Below, piece after piece: positions 48,301-60,133 of a stretch of DNA of 64,000 bases. The notes beneath the pieces are model-generated. The model did no database searches, was not told the origin of the DNA, and worked only from the letters and a program-made list of their open reading frames with translations. The DNA is taken from NCBI GenBank assembly GCA_030062745.1, contig CP099842.1:12064095-12128094 (forward strand). The letters are read 5' to 3'. The translations under genes and the position numbers were made by a program. Within the stretch, counting starts at the first letter, position 1. Every line of letters starts with the position of its first letter. This DNA comes from Capitulum mitella. Lineage: Eukaryota; Arthropoda; Thecostraca; Pollicipedomorpha; Pollicipedidae.

Positions 48301-48999
48301 TTCTGCTTATCTACAGTTTCCGTGGGTATTTCTTCGCATTTCATGCCAGTGTTTCGTTCGATAGATGTTTACCCCGAGCTATGCCGAGCTTGCTGCATAC
48401 ACTCTAAGCCTTTCAACCTATCGTACCATTCCAGCAATGGCCGATTCTAAGACGGAATTTCAACGCCTCATTAAGAACCAACACAACACGACCGCCCGCC
48501 TTCAGCCCACCGGCCAGCTGTCAGCTGATTCGTGGGCCAAAAATGACCCGCCAAAGCCAATCGAACCCATAGTTCCAGGGCGGGGAGTCTAGCATCTTTT
48601 CAGATAACATGACAATCGAGGCGTTATTTTTGCTCTAGAAGTGCTGCGGTACTTTGGTGTGCGTATTTGATATCAACGACATTTAAAAAGATCGCAGTTT
48701 CATTCCACGGAAAGCCGAAGCAAATCGAATACATCACCAGCACGGCATAGGATGCCATAACGGTCAGACTGCTCCTTTGCATTCCACGGGAGCGGTTGGA
48801 CACAAAATATTTTTGTTCTCCAGTTTCATGCTCCCGTTGTACTGAAGCTCAACGTCCCTGAACTTTCCAACCTCCAACCTCCACGTGCTATAATTCCGGG
48901 GGCCATCGTTTTCATTTGCGGGACGTTGCCAAGCCTAAGCCGGCATTCGCTATGCGGACAGAGTCGGGAGAACAGAGTCACATCAAGACAGAAAAGGAA
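45313..48999. other. no gene recognised
   Basis: Several open frames (45562-46086, 46904-47095, 48365-48592) lack a recognisable domain. The one at 46904 starts well (MSQRPQQHWDYEHFRESLKY) and reaches a GTGGGT at 47070, so it might be a real first exon, but support is weak. T run near 47507. Confidence 0.35.
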
Positions 49000-49059
49000 G
49001 TCAACAGCGCCACCATAAAACGAGATCCAATCCGCCCTGAAGTCGTCTTGTGAGCAAGG

Positions 49060-49350
49060 TTGAGAAAGGTGTTGTTTTTGGCGTTGAAGAACACCAGAAA
49101 ATAATGCTCCAAAAACATTTTATACTCCAAAAGTTTGATCCTGCGCCTCCGTTAGGAAGCTTCATTATAACCTTCTTGACAAATTCCTAACTCTGCAAGT
49201 AAATGACTCTGTCTCCATTCAGTAAGAAGCAGGTATGATGTTATAACTGACGTATACCAAAAAGGCGAACTTAAACCAGTATCACTTTACAAAATTTTGC
49301 ACTCCATAACAAAAATTGTACTCCGACGCCAAGAACAAAAAAAAAACATC
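49060..49350. repeat. dispersed repeat (TACTCCAAAAG family), second copy
   Basis: Shares TTTATACTCCAAAAG and TTGTACTCC-ACRCCA-GAA with 25670-26040 in PATL1 intron 4. Confidence 0.4.
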
Positions 49351-49393
49351 CTTGCTTGTGCACGTCCTGCTTTGCATCGGCAACACGCCCCAG

Positions 49394-49501
49394 AAAACTC
49401 GCGGCCTCCTGCCTGGAATCGACCGCACGAGTGACGAGAGCAACTACGTCACCATTGACCTTTCCGCCCGCGCCCGGGGCCACGTCAGAGACAGCGTCTA
49501 G
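49394..49501 (+). CDS. candidate 3'-terminal exon, product unknown
   Basis: After a pyrimidine-containing tract and CACGCCCCAG, 35 codons read KTRGLLPGIDRTSDESNYVT then IDLSARARGHVRDSV and TAG. About three quarters of third positions are G or C, like the confirmed exons. No family recognised; upstream exons not found. The antisense frame 49271-49573 is longer but less protein-like. Confidence 0.25.
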   Translation, partial: KTRGLLPGIDRTSDESNYVTIDLSARARGHVRDSV

Positions 49502-50700
49502 CCGTCTCTGTTGCTGTTCTGGCTGCACCTCCGAACCTTGCAACCAGGTCCACTCGTTCCTCTCACTGCCCAAATGGATCGCTGGCTTCGTAGCACTAAA
49601 CTGATGTGTCGCCAGTACTTTTCATGTGATTCAGCGGCGCCAGTTCACCACAAACGACGGCCCAGCGATCGCCAACAGCGATCGCCATCTGACGCGCTGA
49701 GCAGGCCGACGGGCGGATATTCAGCTGAGATCTACTTCCTTTCACGATCCCGGCACGGCAGTGCGTGAGCGCGAGTCATTAGTGTTGCCGGACCTGCCCG
49801 CGTGACCCGCCAGAGTCCCGGGCGGAGGGCGGCGGCCCGCCAGCGTGTCGGGCACGTGCACCGACCGACGGCCGCCGGCCGCCAGCCTGCCGTGCCGCAC
49901 CCCTGAGAGCCGCCGGTTTCCGGTGACCACAGGATTCGGCCGTGATTCAGCAGGCTACGGAAAGCAGCCACTGGTCGGGCTGGAGCTCAAGTACACGGCT
50001 GGAGCGGACAGGCTATCACGCGATTCCAGGGGCGTGGTATGAAATGGGGCAGGCCAAGCCGGGCCGTCGCCATGGCTTGCAACACAAATGAAAAGAAGCG
50101 GGCCTACTTCTCACGGTGTCCGTGCGTAAATGTGCACTTTGACATTTCTCACCGTTTCATCTATTTGCACGTGTATGCCATATCTGCTGCAAGTAAGACT
50201 GTGTTATACAGGTCTTTTAATCCTTGAGGAATCGGGGAAAAATACTGGATCCAACTTTTTGGTCCAGACGCCAACACATACTTTTTCAAACTCTACCAAT
50301 GGCCACAAGCCAGAGGTCTGAAAAGAATGAAAATTCCATGAAAGGGCACTTTTTTCCATCTCCTGTTCCAATGGTTCGTAACCACTGTTCCATAACTAAG
50401 GCCAGAACAGCAGCCTCCGGGAAAAGATCAGACCACATGGCACGGAAGTAATCCAAAAAACAAAAACCAGACCCAGTGCATCAAAGCAAGAGCAGCATGG
50501 ATCGTGGCTGGAGATTTCTGAAAATTGTCTGGGAAGGGGGCCGAACAGAATTACACGCCGTTTCCTTCCAGTTATAACCAGGAATCTTATGTTAACGTTC
50601 TGAAAAAAGGACCTCTATACTCTAGGCCCTTCCAAACGCCCAAGGATCTACTGCAGTAATGCTGATACCACGATGCAAGAACATTTTGTTTTTGTTGCAG

Positions 50701-50808
50701 AAACTTAAGAACATCAAGGATCTCGAAAAGTCCGAAACGTATGAGCACTTAAAAGGATTATTGCACTGGGGAAAGTACAAGAAGTTCAACCACGCTAAGC
50801 CCTTGTAG
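50701..50808 (+). CDS. candidate 3'-terminal exon, product unknown
   Basis: A strong acceptor TTTTGTTTTTGTTGCAG ends at 50700. The following frame reads KLKNIKDLEKSETYEHLKGL then LHWGKYKKFNHAKPL and TAG (50806-50808). The other two frames stop quickly. An AATAAA stands at 51068-51073. No family recognised and no upstream partner exon found. Confidence 0.28.
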   Translation, partial: KLKNIKDLEKSETYEHLKGLLHWGKYKKFNHAKPL

Positions 50809-51079
50809 GTGGGTATAAGACATTCTCCTAAAAACGAGGGACAGAAAACTTTGACGGATGAGGATACCCAGCAGTGCCGCGCTGACGCAATACTATCCCA
50901 TCGTCCCGGGAGGGGGAGCAAGACAGAAAGAGGGAACCTTCAGCTGTGGCATAACACGGAAAGGAGTGACACAAAAAATCCCTCCATTCTTATAACTACT
51001 GACTACCTCGGGAAGAATCAATATTAGAAGGGTACAGACAACGGCATGCTAAAGCAATTTACAAGACAATAAAAGAATC

Positions 51080-53149
51080 TACCATATTGCGATAGATAAC
51101 ACAGCCAAGAACACCTCAACAAGGCAAAGTTCTTGAGTCCTTGGTAGAAAAATTTCGTCAGAACTCGTCGACTTCACACCTAGGTTCATCGCACTCATCC
51201 AGCACCATTTCTGCAAAATACCTCACCGTTTATGTCCACAACTTCACTTTTTCTGGATGTGGTTTCCTGGCATTTTTTTGCCAATTTTTTTTCTCATTTA
51301 ACCACCGAAATTACTCATCGCTATCGGTTTTCACTACCATCGTATCATCACAAGCATTCGCTGCACGATGCAGCAAAGAAAGTTACACGTTTTGGCAAGG
51401 ACGGTACAGTTCTGAATAACCTCTGCCTGAATACACCATACCGTCTGATCATGTGTCGGGCGCCAAACCTACCAAAACCACTGTTAAGCTGAACAAACTG
51501 TTAACCTTGCAGCGACCGGCATAACCCAACGGGGGGGGGGGGCAGCATGGGCAACTGCCTTGCCCCTAGCTTGGGAAAATTTAGCATAATCACTGCATTA
51601 TCAATGCAGCGGTGTACGGAAAGAGGGACTCGAAAATGTTCAATGTTTCTCCTGCTGGCTTGAGCAGTCTACTAAGTCTAAACGATGCCAAATAGCTATT
51701 GGCTAGCAGTGGATACGTAGCTCTGCTGAGCCAGGAGGCAGCTTTTCTTCCCTTTCTACTAATGTGTCCCTGCCACCCTCAAAATTAATTGCTAGACCAG
51801 CATTTTACGTCATTATTAAAGGTGTATCATAACATGTGCGAATGTCTGGACGTGCACTATACATTACCTAACATTGTTTAAGTGTATCCCCACCGAGCCA
51901 TTAGAACTACAACATGATAGGAGTGCGCATTTCCAGTTAGAATTTGAGAAGACAAAAAGGCTTCGGTACCACAATCAAATGAGGAGTAAAACCGGTAAGA
52001 ATAAGTTAAATCCGGTGGGCTGATAAATACTGTACAAAATCGCTGTCAAACATGACAAAAAAAAAGAATCGTCTCCAAACATCCAACACGTGAGGTGTGA
52101 GGTTTGCTGAACGCTTATCCTGCCCCCATTCCAGTCTAAACTATGTATATGGGTAGTTATACATTGTAAAGAAATTCGTTATTGTTCCACAAGGTCCTGA
52201 ACTCGTAGTGCTCTATGAAGCCTGCCCTATACCGAAAATTCTACGTTTTTGTCCATCTTCAGACTACGTTCAACTGAGCTTGACTCCACGGTTTGTCCAC
52301 GATTAATTGCCCCTTATCCCCGAATTCTTCTATATCCTTTATACCTTACTATATATGTTCTGTATCTCTATGTTCTATGCCTCTGTATGGTCCCGGCGTG
52401 GTCAGGTTAACATACCGTACTCTAAAAGTCGTTAAGAGGGCTTTTTGGCTTGCGTTTTTTTTTCACACCAGCTGGAGCATTCTCCTCGCGACGCCCGCCC
52501 GCAGTGCCTGGCAGCATCCTGTTCACCAGTCCAGGCAGCGTTGCCAATACCGCGAAGACTCGCTATCTGTTGCTCATCCGGGGCAGGACCGTTACGCCGG
52601 GTACGTTTCGGAAGCGTACACGTATTTGTGTCAGTGATACGACACGAAATCCGTTGCGATGCAATGAAATGTGGGTTTGGGACCTAACAGTGCTGCAAGA
52701 TCTTGTCTCCAACAAAGATGTATCAGCAGACGTCGGATGAGGCGATCGTTTACATGTGAGGCGTGCGGTAAATAGGCAGTTTCAGGCAATTCGAACTCGT
52801 CGGCCTGGGCCTGGCCATTCATTGCGCCTGGAGCACGTGACGTGTCGCACTGTCTCGCGTCCTGTTTTCAGGCCGTCAGCGCGTCAGCGCGCGTTGTGGG
52901 AGAATCCTTCGAAGGTCCCACGTTAGGTTAGGCCCAACCGCACACTGGAAAAAAATGCCAGGGTATACTATCAGCAAAAGATCCGTTCTCCAATATAACA
53001 ATATAACCTCCAAAATCGGTTAAAACACGTGAATACCCCTCCAGCACAGTCCGACAAAATCCTTTTCAGGCCGCATTCGATAGCGGCCAGCGTTCCCACC
53101 TGTCCGTCCTCGGTCGGAGCCTGGGAGGCGAGCTATTAACTCGGTCCGG
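51080..53149. other. no gene recognised
   Basis: G run at 51531-51542. Overlapping plus-strand frames at 52293-52740 have no recognisable domain. Confidence 0.35.
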
Positions 53150-53330
53150 AACAGCACCGCTCCCAGCGATGGCGCGCCCCCACACCTCGCGCGTCCACAG
53201 CTCACTGCACCGACGAGCTCACCACCCCCGAGCCGGCAGCCAGCGCGCATGCGCGGCAGAGTCTGGACCGGACGGAGTGCGCTGGCGGGAGACGGAGGGG
53301 CGGACGAGGATGAGTCATCTCCGGGGCGGG
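53150..53330. promoter_or_regulatory. GC-rich block with NRF-1-type palindrome
   Basis: GCGCATGCGC at 53245-53254 is the consensus of NRF-1/Ewg-type factors, inside a locally CpG-rich stretch. No adjacent gene recognised; possibly an orphan promoter. Confidence 0.25.
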
Positions 53331-54109
53331 GGTATTTTGGAGGGCGGAGAAGGGATCGGGGATCATGTCACCCTTGAATCACTGTGGTAGTGGGTCCGTT
53401 TTAGAACTCGGCAGTGACTTGCAGACCTGAGGTGCAGGACGTCATCAGATATAGATCCTGTACAGTGCCTAAGGTTCTGCATGGGTTTAAATCCATTGCC
53501 CCAGCACGCACAGGGGAGAGGCGTTTACCCTCCCCCCCCTGTCTATCTCGAGAACCAATCGCCCGATTCGGCTGATTCAAACGGCAATCGATAGTGCTGT
53601 ACTTTGCGGTCCTGTGACATAAACTTCTTTACTTTCGAATCTCTGATGGCGTCGTAGGTCAGATAAAACACGGAAAAGTGACCATTTTCCCCACACTCGC
53701 CTAATCATGTGTGGGGAATGCGGTGGGGCGCGTGTGGCCTCCGCCACACAAATTTCAAAAGCTGGTGTGGCTTGCCACACCAAATTTTTAATTGTTTCCA
53801 AAACTGGATGTGGCATACAGGGGTTTAGGAACCGGGGGGTCAGGCAGGGGCATCTGCTCCTTCCTCCACTTTAGGCAACATTTAACATTAGCGTTATGGT
53901 GGTGCATGGAAAAGAATAATGTAAATATCGCGTCTACCCCGTCTTCAGTAGAGATTCCGGCGATACTAGTGGCATGGAACCATACACACCCACGCCTTAT
54001 TTTCTTGCAAAATCATGAAGTGCACATTTACACACAAATTGCACAGCCAAAACAGGGAGATCATGGAACAACCAACGTCATCATAGAGCAGGCGAGGAAA
54101 CAGGAGAGG
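53331..54109. other. no gene recognised
   Basis: C run near 53530; nothing supported. Confidence 0.35.
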
Positions 54110-54114
54110 GGATG

Positions 54115-54258
54115 ATAGGATAATCGTCCCCTTCCCCTGAGGCCCGAGCAGGGGTCCCTCTCAGAATCAAAAGAGGTTCCGAGGGGGGCCCATATGAGCT
54201 TCACGGAGTCTCTGTGAAAACCTGACGGGTTCTTGATGCAGTGAGGGAGGCCTCTGGG
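54115..54258 (+). repeat. 2.6-kb dispersed element, truncated copy B
   Basis: Aligns with 11030-11175: GTCCCCTTCCCCTGAGGCC, then CCCATATGAGCTTCACGGAG and GGTTCTTGATGCAGT. Only about 145 bp remain. Confidence 0.7.
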
Positions 54259-54980
54259 AGTGAAACTAAAAACATTTTTGAAGAACCTTTCACAAAAAAG
54301 TTCTCGGAATTAGAACAGGTGCCGCCCTTTAAACCAAGGTGTGGTAGAATATTATGCCACCACTTTTGAGACGTTCTACGAATCTCATTGACAGAACTCA
54401 GTGCATTCTTGTCAGATTTAGAGTTTACTTCAAGAATGCTATTCAGAACCCCAAAAGAATGCTTTGGGGTTGTTGGTTTCACACCTGAATAGCAAAAGAA
54501 CCCCCTCCGATTTGAATGGAACCCGCACTAAGTTCCAACTTTATGTTGCTAAACCGGTTGGGTTTCTTCGCATTCCTAGAAGGACTTTGTCGGGTTTAAG
54601 AAATTCCCACGCAACGCTCGAATATTATTTGTAAGAACTCATAGCGTTTTCTGCTTTCGGGCTGAGGAACCTTCTCGGATACAAGACAGTCTCGTACAAT
54701 ATTCCAATCTTTGCCGTTACGCTGTTCCACGTGGACTCACGACTCACAATCCTTCCAAACCAACATACAGATTAAGCAGCTGTATTGGTGCACATATCAA
54801 TAAGAGATGCAATATTTTGGTATTACGGTATACGGGTAGCCTACGCCGATATACCGGCAGCCGACAATGAAATGAATGCCGCGGTACCGAAGCAGCATCT
54901 GGGTCGGCAGTGCATGAGCTCTACATGAAATCGACGTTTGTTTATAAAGTACCGGCATCGCCGCCTCAGCCATTGCTCCA
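54259..54980. other. no gene recognised; possibly an unidentified insertion
   Basis: Copy B breaks off abruptly at about 54258, so the following sequence may be an insertion. No transposase or terminal repeats seen. Confidence 0.3.
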
Positions 54981-54983
54981 GCC

Positions 54984-55190
54984 AGGCACGTAGCCAGGAT
55001 TTTCCTCGGGGGGGTCAAATGTTTAATTTTGTCATATGCCACAGGCATATGACGAAACTGACAAGAAAAGGCAGCGTTTTAGGCAATTTACCTCATATTT
55101 AATGCACAGAAAGACATATAATGTGCTTGGCGCAGGGGGGGGGGGCAGGGCCCCCATGCCCCCCCTTGGCTACGTCCCTGGCTCCAGCGC
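54984..55190. mobile_element. short poly-G-ended non-autonomous element, copy 2
   Basis: Starts GGCACGTAGCCAGGATTTTC with a G run and ends CCCATGCCCCCCCTTGGCTACGTCC. Internal sequence matches 43360-43632, with about 60 bases missing before the right end. Confidence 0.65.
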
Positions 55191-55488
55191 AGCAGTAGCC
55201 ATTTCAGTACCGGCTGCCGGTATACCGTTTAACTAAAACATTCCTTCTCAAATCAAAATGACAAAAATGGTGCTTCAACTTTTGGTTGATGGGAGATCAT
55301 GGACAGAAATTTCCAGCGATTTTCGGAAAATGTCCCGCGCCTCAACGTTGATATCTTTACGTCCCGTGGAAGGTAGTTAAGTGGCATATCAGCAATGAAA
55401 CTTTCGGTAAGGATGGATTGCCCCCGTACTTTCAACAAAGGCCAAGGTCTGCTCAAGCTACACCTAAACCATTCCGCAATTACTAATG

Positions 55489-55659
55489 CTAAGCCAAGGA
55501 CAGTGCCTGATTCGAGACACATCTAAAAACGTATACCACATCTTTGTTCAATTTGTACTCGTACGCTTCTTTGATTTTGTCCAGGCAGAGCTCCATTTCG
55601 GCAGATGATCTCGCCCTGATGTCCACTCCGTACTTCCCTCGGACCCGTGAAAACCCCGC
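55489..55659 (-). CDS. candidate exon, product unknown
   Basis: On minus, ACATTTCCAGCTCTAG could be an acceptor ending at 55660. From 55659, 56 codons read through GKYGVDIRARSSAEMELCLD and KIKEAYEYKLNKDVVYVFRC to TAG at 55491-55489. Composition is protein-like, with many charged residues. A transposon-derived fragment is equally possible. No family recognised. Confidence 0.25.
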   Translation of the reverse strand, partial: AGFSRVRGKYGVDIRARSSAEMELCLDKIKEAYEYKLNKDVVYVFRCVSNQALSLA

Positions 55660-56033
55660 CTAGAGCTGGAAATGTGCTAGTGGTTGTAAAAAGCAGGCTC
55701 CAGGCATAGTTCAAACCACGTGAGTGATGAACGTAGGTCGGACCACCTAAACAAAAGCCGGAGTTCAGCTGAAATCATCACCAAGAACGAAGCAATTAAT
55801 TGGATGTGATTTGGTGATGAAGGAGTGTTTTGCTTTGACTTCAACATTTCGAACGTTTCATCAGAAGTGTTCGATGAAGGATTATGCTCGATATAGTCAA
55901 GAGAGATGGTGTATGACTGCAGTGTACTACATGCTTAGTAAACCTAATGGACAGACCCAAGTCCTTCCAACCGAAGAACTATTCGGAAAAAAACCAACGT
56001 CTGACTGTCTGCTGGCTTTGAGTAAGAAAATTA

Positions 56034-57196
56034 TCAACCCCATTCCCGGCGGGGGAGGCTGAATCCGCCCCCTCGGGTTTCTTGCTTGCCAATTCCAGCG
56101 TTTTTGACGCAGCTTCACGGAAACTTGGCAACTTTTCCTAGCTATTCGTTTTACATATTGTGACGAAATTTCGTAATTTCCTTTTTTCTCAGGGCGGAGC
56201 CAGGCAACATTTTTGGGAAGCACCTCAGGCCATTTTTGGCCCTGTTGAGGGTGAAAGGAAAATGTTTGCCAAAAAGGCGTTTTTAAGATAGAACTTAAAA
56301 TTTATATGAATGTGTAGGTAAATAGTTGGGCAACATTAAAATACGGTTTTGTTCATCTGGGGTTACTTCACAAGGTCTGGTGAAGGTGAAAAGTCAAAAT
56401 TTGGTTTTATAAAAATAATTTCGACGCTATTTTTCCAAATGCCAAACCCAAAATATATATGACGTAAAGGGTGCCCTCAACTTGCGTACTAAGTTTCAGC
56501 TTTATATCAAGTCGGGTCACGGAGCTATGACCTAAAATGCCAGTGGGCGTATTACCTACACCACGACAGTCGTAAAATGAAATCATGGAAATTGAGTGGA
56601 TTAAAATGACTGAAAACATTGTCGAATAATATGAAATGCACGCAACATCATTCCAAGTGACTCTAAGGTAACTGGAGGTCATCCAAGGTCAAAGATCGTA
56701 AGCTGACCTAAAGACTATGTGACCATGACAGTTCTCCCGTTTTCGTGTCCCTGGCACCGCCTATGTTAACATTATCCAAACTTTGTAATACGATTTGTAC
56801 TTCTCCAGCATAACATGAAGAGTCAAGGCCAAAAAGTGCTTTTAACTTCTCTGTTTATTCAGTTTTTGAAAAAAACTAAACTTGTTATTTCCAAAACCCT
56901 GTGAACGATTGCGAATTTTCTCAAAATTTCAGATGTATCGACCAACGGTAAAAGTCCTATTCCATAATCTCTCGATTCAAGCCAAGTTTATCAAAATCGG
57001 TCCACAAACAACAAATTTACAAGAAGTCCAAAAATATCCCCCATTTTGACTTTTTCGCCCTTGAAAACTTGTTTTAATAAAAATGTAGCTTACGTCATGG
57101 CGAATCGATTGCAGTTTGTTGCGATGAAATCGGATGTGTAGTTCTCGAGATCTCAGGAGGGCCGAATCCGCCCCCCCCGCCCCCCGCCGAGAATCG
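56034..57196. mobile_element. possible DNA element with G/C-run inverted ends
   Basis: Left CCCGGCGGGGGAGGCTGAAT and right end (about 57155-57196, GGCCGAATCCGCCCC with C runs and CGCCGAGAAT) are imperfect inverted repeats. The inside is AT-rich and non-coding. The 1.16-kb size fits a non-autonomous transposon; class unknown. Confidence 0.4.
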
Positions 57197-57277
57197 GCCG
57201 TGCCGTGTGTCTCTCCGGAAATATGGTTGAAACACTGGCTTATCCCACAAGAACAAAGTTCATGCCCTAAAACGTAC

Positions 57278-57407
57278 CTCATTTTCATCGAAGAGCCAGG
57301 AGTAGTGAGTTTTCAGGTCGGACATGCTCCTCCTTTGAGCGATGAGCATCCACCGCCGGTAAGCGAAGGACTTCGTCTTCAGGCGGGCTTCTTCCTCAGG
57401 TGAGCGT
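57278..57407 (-). CDS. orphan internal exon, conserved-looking protein of unknown family
   Basis: On minus, the tract GTTCCCTTCCACCTGGTTGT CGGGGTAG gives an acceptor at 57408. The exon from 57407 encodes 43 residues in phase 1: RSPEEEARLKTKSFAYRRWM then LIAQRRSMSDLKTHYSWLFD and ENE. It ends at a strong donor GAG|GTACGT (intron from 57277). Amino-acid content (paired Arg, Trp, Tyr) is that of a real globular or helical protein. I do not recognise the family. A copy of the 2.6-kb repeat begins only about 25 bp upstream of the exon, inside the presumed intron. The plus strand also shows splice-like sites here, but its translation is less protein-like. Confidence 0.4.
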
Positions 57408-57429
57408 CTACCCCGACAACCAGGTGGAA

Positions 57430-60133
57430 GGGAACAGGCGCGGATCCAATAGGGGCGATCGCCCCTCCCCCGAGGCCTGAAAAGGGGCCCCGAAAGGGGC
57501 TCTTCTCGTGCCGGCCAGGAAGGCCGGCACGAAAGGGGTCTCAAACTGAAAAAGGGCACCGAAGGGGTCCCGTAGGAGCTTCACGGAGTCTATAAAAACG
57601 TGACGGGTTCTTGATATACTCAGGAGGGTCTCTGAGAGGATTAAGATAACCTCTGAGATACATAGAATAGCCAGGGGCGCAGCCAGGGGGTCCAAAGGAC
57701 CGCAGGACAAGACAGACCAGGACACCCCGCAATGTCTGAAGGGGACCCACCGCCATCGAGATTATAGAAAATTACTCTAATAAAAGCCGAAGCTACCCCA
57801 AAATGTTTTGAGGACGGTAAACGAGAGAAAACAAAAGATAAAACATATAGATCCAGACATAAAGAGAGGCCCTTATCGGCCTGTAGGGGGCCCCCTGCCG
57901 GTCTGTAGCGGGCCCCTTCCAGCCTGTGGGGGCACCCTACCAGCTTGTAGGGGCCCCCTGCCGGTCGTGGGAAACCCATTGCCGGCCTGTAGGGGTCCCT
58001 GCCAGCTTATGGAGGTCCCTGCCAGCTTCAAGGGGCCCCTACCGGCCTGTATGGCCCCGGCCATCCTGTAGGTCCTCCCGCTGGGCTGAAGGGACCCCTG
58101 TTGGCCTACAGGAGGTCCCTTGGAAACTTCCTGCTTGCAGGTGCCCCCGACGGCCTGTAGGGGGCCCTTGCCGGCTTTTCGGGTCTGCAGGTCACTGCAG
58201 ACCCCTACCCGTCTGCAGTGACCTCCTGCCAATTTGTAGGGACCCCTGCCGGCCTGTGGGACCCTTGCCAGCCATGGAAGTGCCCCGGTCGGCCTGTGGA
58301 GGGAACCCCTGCTGTCCAGGGGGTCCACATGAGGAGGGTAGCCCACCAAGGTGCGAAGACCCCCGGAATCATTGCCTGGCTATGCCCCTCCTTGGGCTCC
58401 CGAAGCTTCCAAAGGGCCCCTGAGACCACAACAGGGCCCCAACGCGACAGATTGCCCCTGAGTCCGCCAGAAGGGTCACAGGGCCCCTGAGACGGCCAAT
58501 ATGAGGACTGAGTCCCTAGGACGGCATAGAGGCCCCTGGAATGCCATAGGGATCCCGAATGGGTTTCACGGGCCTGCATGAAAGCTTAAGGCTCCTGATG
58601 CAGTCAGAAGGCCTCCGAGAGGGTAAATGAGACCCTGAGATGGCAAGATGGCCCCTAATACGGATCAGAAGGCCCCTAAAACTCTCCAAGGGACCCTGGG
58701 GCCCCAAAACGACAAAGGGTCCATGAGACTGCTTAAAGTGCCAAAGGAACCTCAGAGACGGCAAGAACTTAAGAGGGTGTCTAGCACGGCGTGCGGAGGC
58801 TCTGGCCAGCCAGAGGGGCCCCTGAACAGGGATTCATCAGTGACCTTATCAACCTCAAGGGGGGTCCAAATGGGCTACAATGGTCTTTTTGAAAACCTGA
58901 GGGTTTCTTGATGTAGTCAGGAGGAACCCGGGAAGGTCAGATGGGTCCTGTGACGGCAAGGTGGGCCCCTACACGACAGATGACCCCTGAGACCACCAAG
59001 AAGATCGGGGGACCCTGCGAGGCAGAGGACAAGAAGACCTCTTAGACGGTATGGGGAGTCTGGACGGCCAGAGAGCCCCCGGGTGTGTTAGGCGGGCTCA
59101 AGCGGACCGCCTTGGTCCGCTGAGACTGCCGTTGAGGTCCCGACTGCCAGATATAACCCCATGTAACAGAGCGAGACCCCCTGATACCGCTATGGAGATT
59201 ATCGGAGACGTTCAGCGTGCCTTTGACACTGGATAGGGGCTCTGAAATCGTTGAAAGATCTTTTGTAGCTTCCAGAGGGCCCATGAGACGGCAAAAATGT
59301 TCCCCAGAGACGACAAAAGGGGCATCGAGGACAACAGAGGGGAATCTACTGAGACTGCTAGAGAGGGGCCCTTGAAACCCTCATTAGCAGTCTCTAGCAG
59401 GGCCCAGTGGCACAACCAGGGGGGCCCCTAAAATTACTAAACCTTAAGACGTCCAGACACTTTCTGAAATGGCCAAAGGGCCGCAAGCATTGCCAGAGGC
59501 GCCTCTGTCACAGCAGAAAGGGACTTACAGAGGGCCCTTGTTACTGCCTAAGGGGCTTCCTAGACAGCAAAAATTCCCCAGGGACGACAGGAGGGAACCC
59601 GAGATGCCTTAAGTATCCTCTGAAACTGCCAGATGGGTCCATGATACCGCTCGAAATGTCCCTGAAACCGCCAAAGGAGCGCGTGAGACGTCCCGCGGGA
59701 CACGTGAAACTGTAAAAGGAACCTAAGACCACTAGAGGGCCCTGACATGGCAGATGATCCGAGACCACTAAAAAGCTGGCAAAAAAGTCTCCAGAAACTA
59801 CAAGGAGGCAGAGGGGCTCCTGGACCAGGTACAGACATGACATTTCAAAAAGAGGAAGAGACGCAGCCGCCTAAAATCCCGCCGTTGTTGTCATATTTCG
59901 GTGACTTTATAGGGGAACGAAGCGCAGAATTCATTTCTCAAATGAGGTAACGCATTTTTATATGGCAAAAAAAAATGCAAAACTGCATCAGATATTTCAG
60001 CCTGCACCCGAGCATATCAACATTTTTTCATACCTTAGGAGCAAAAAATGGTGGTTGCGACGGGGAAGGGGGCTCCGCGCCGACCATTTGCCCCCCACCC
60101 CACCCCTGGCGACATCCTGGATCCGCCCCTGGT
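57430..60133 (+). repeat. 2.6-kb dispersed element, copy C
   Basis: Starts GCGGATCCAATAGGGGCGAT, passes a region of GGCCTGTAGGGGCCCCTGCC units (57860-58300) and the GGCCCCTGAGACGGCCA array (58390-59720), and ends with the same unique tail as copy A at CCTGGCGACATCCTGGATCC. Order of the sub-blocks differs slightly from A, so parts have moved or the element is composite. Confidence 0.7.

Noticed and set aside
48443..48592. Small ORF MADSKTEFQRLIKNQ...
   Set aside because: Fair start context but no domain or splice evidence; chance ORF cannot be excluded.
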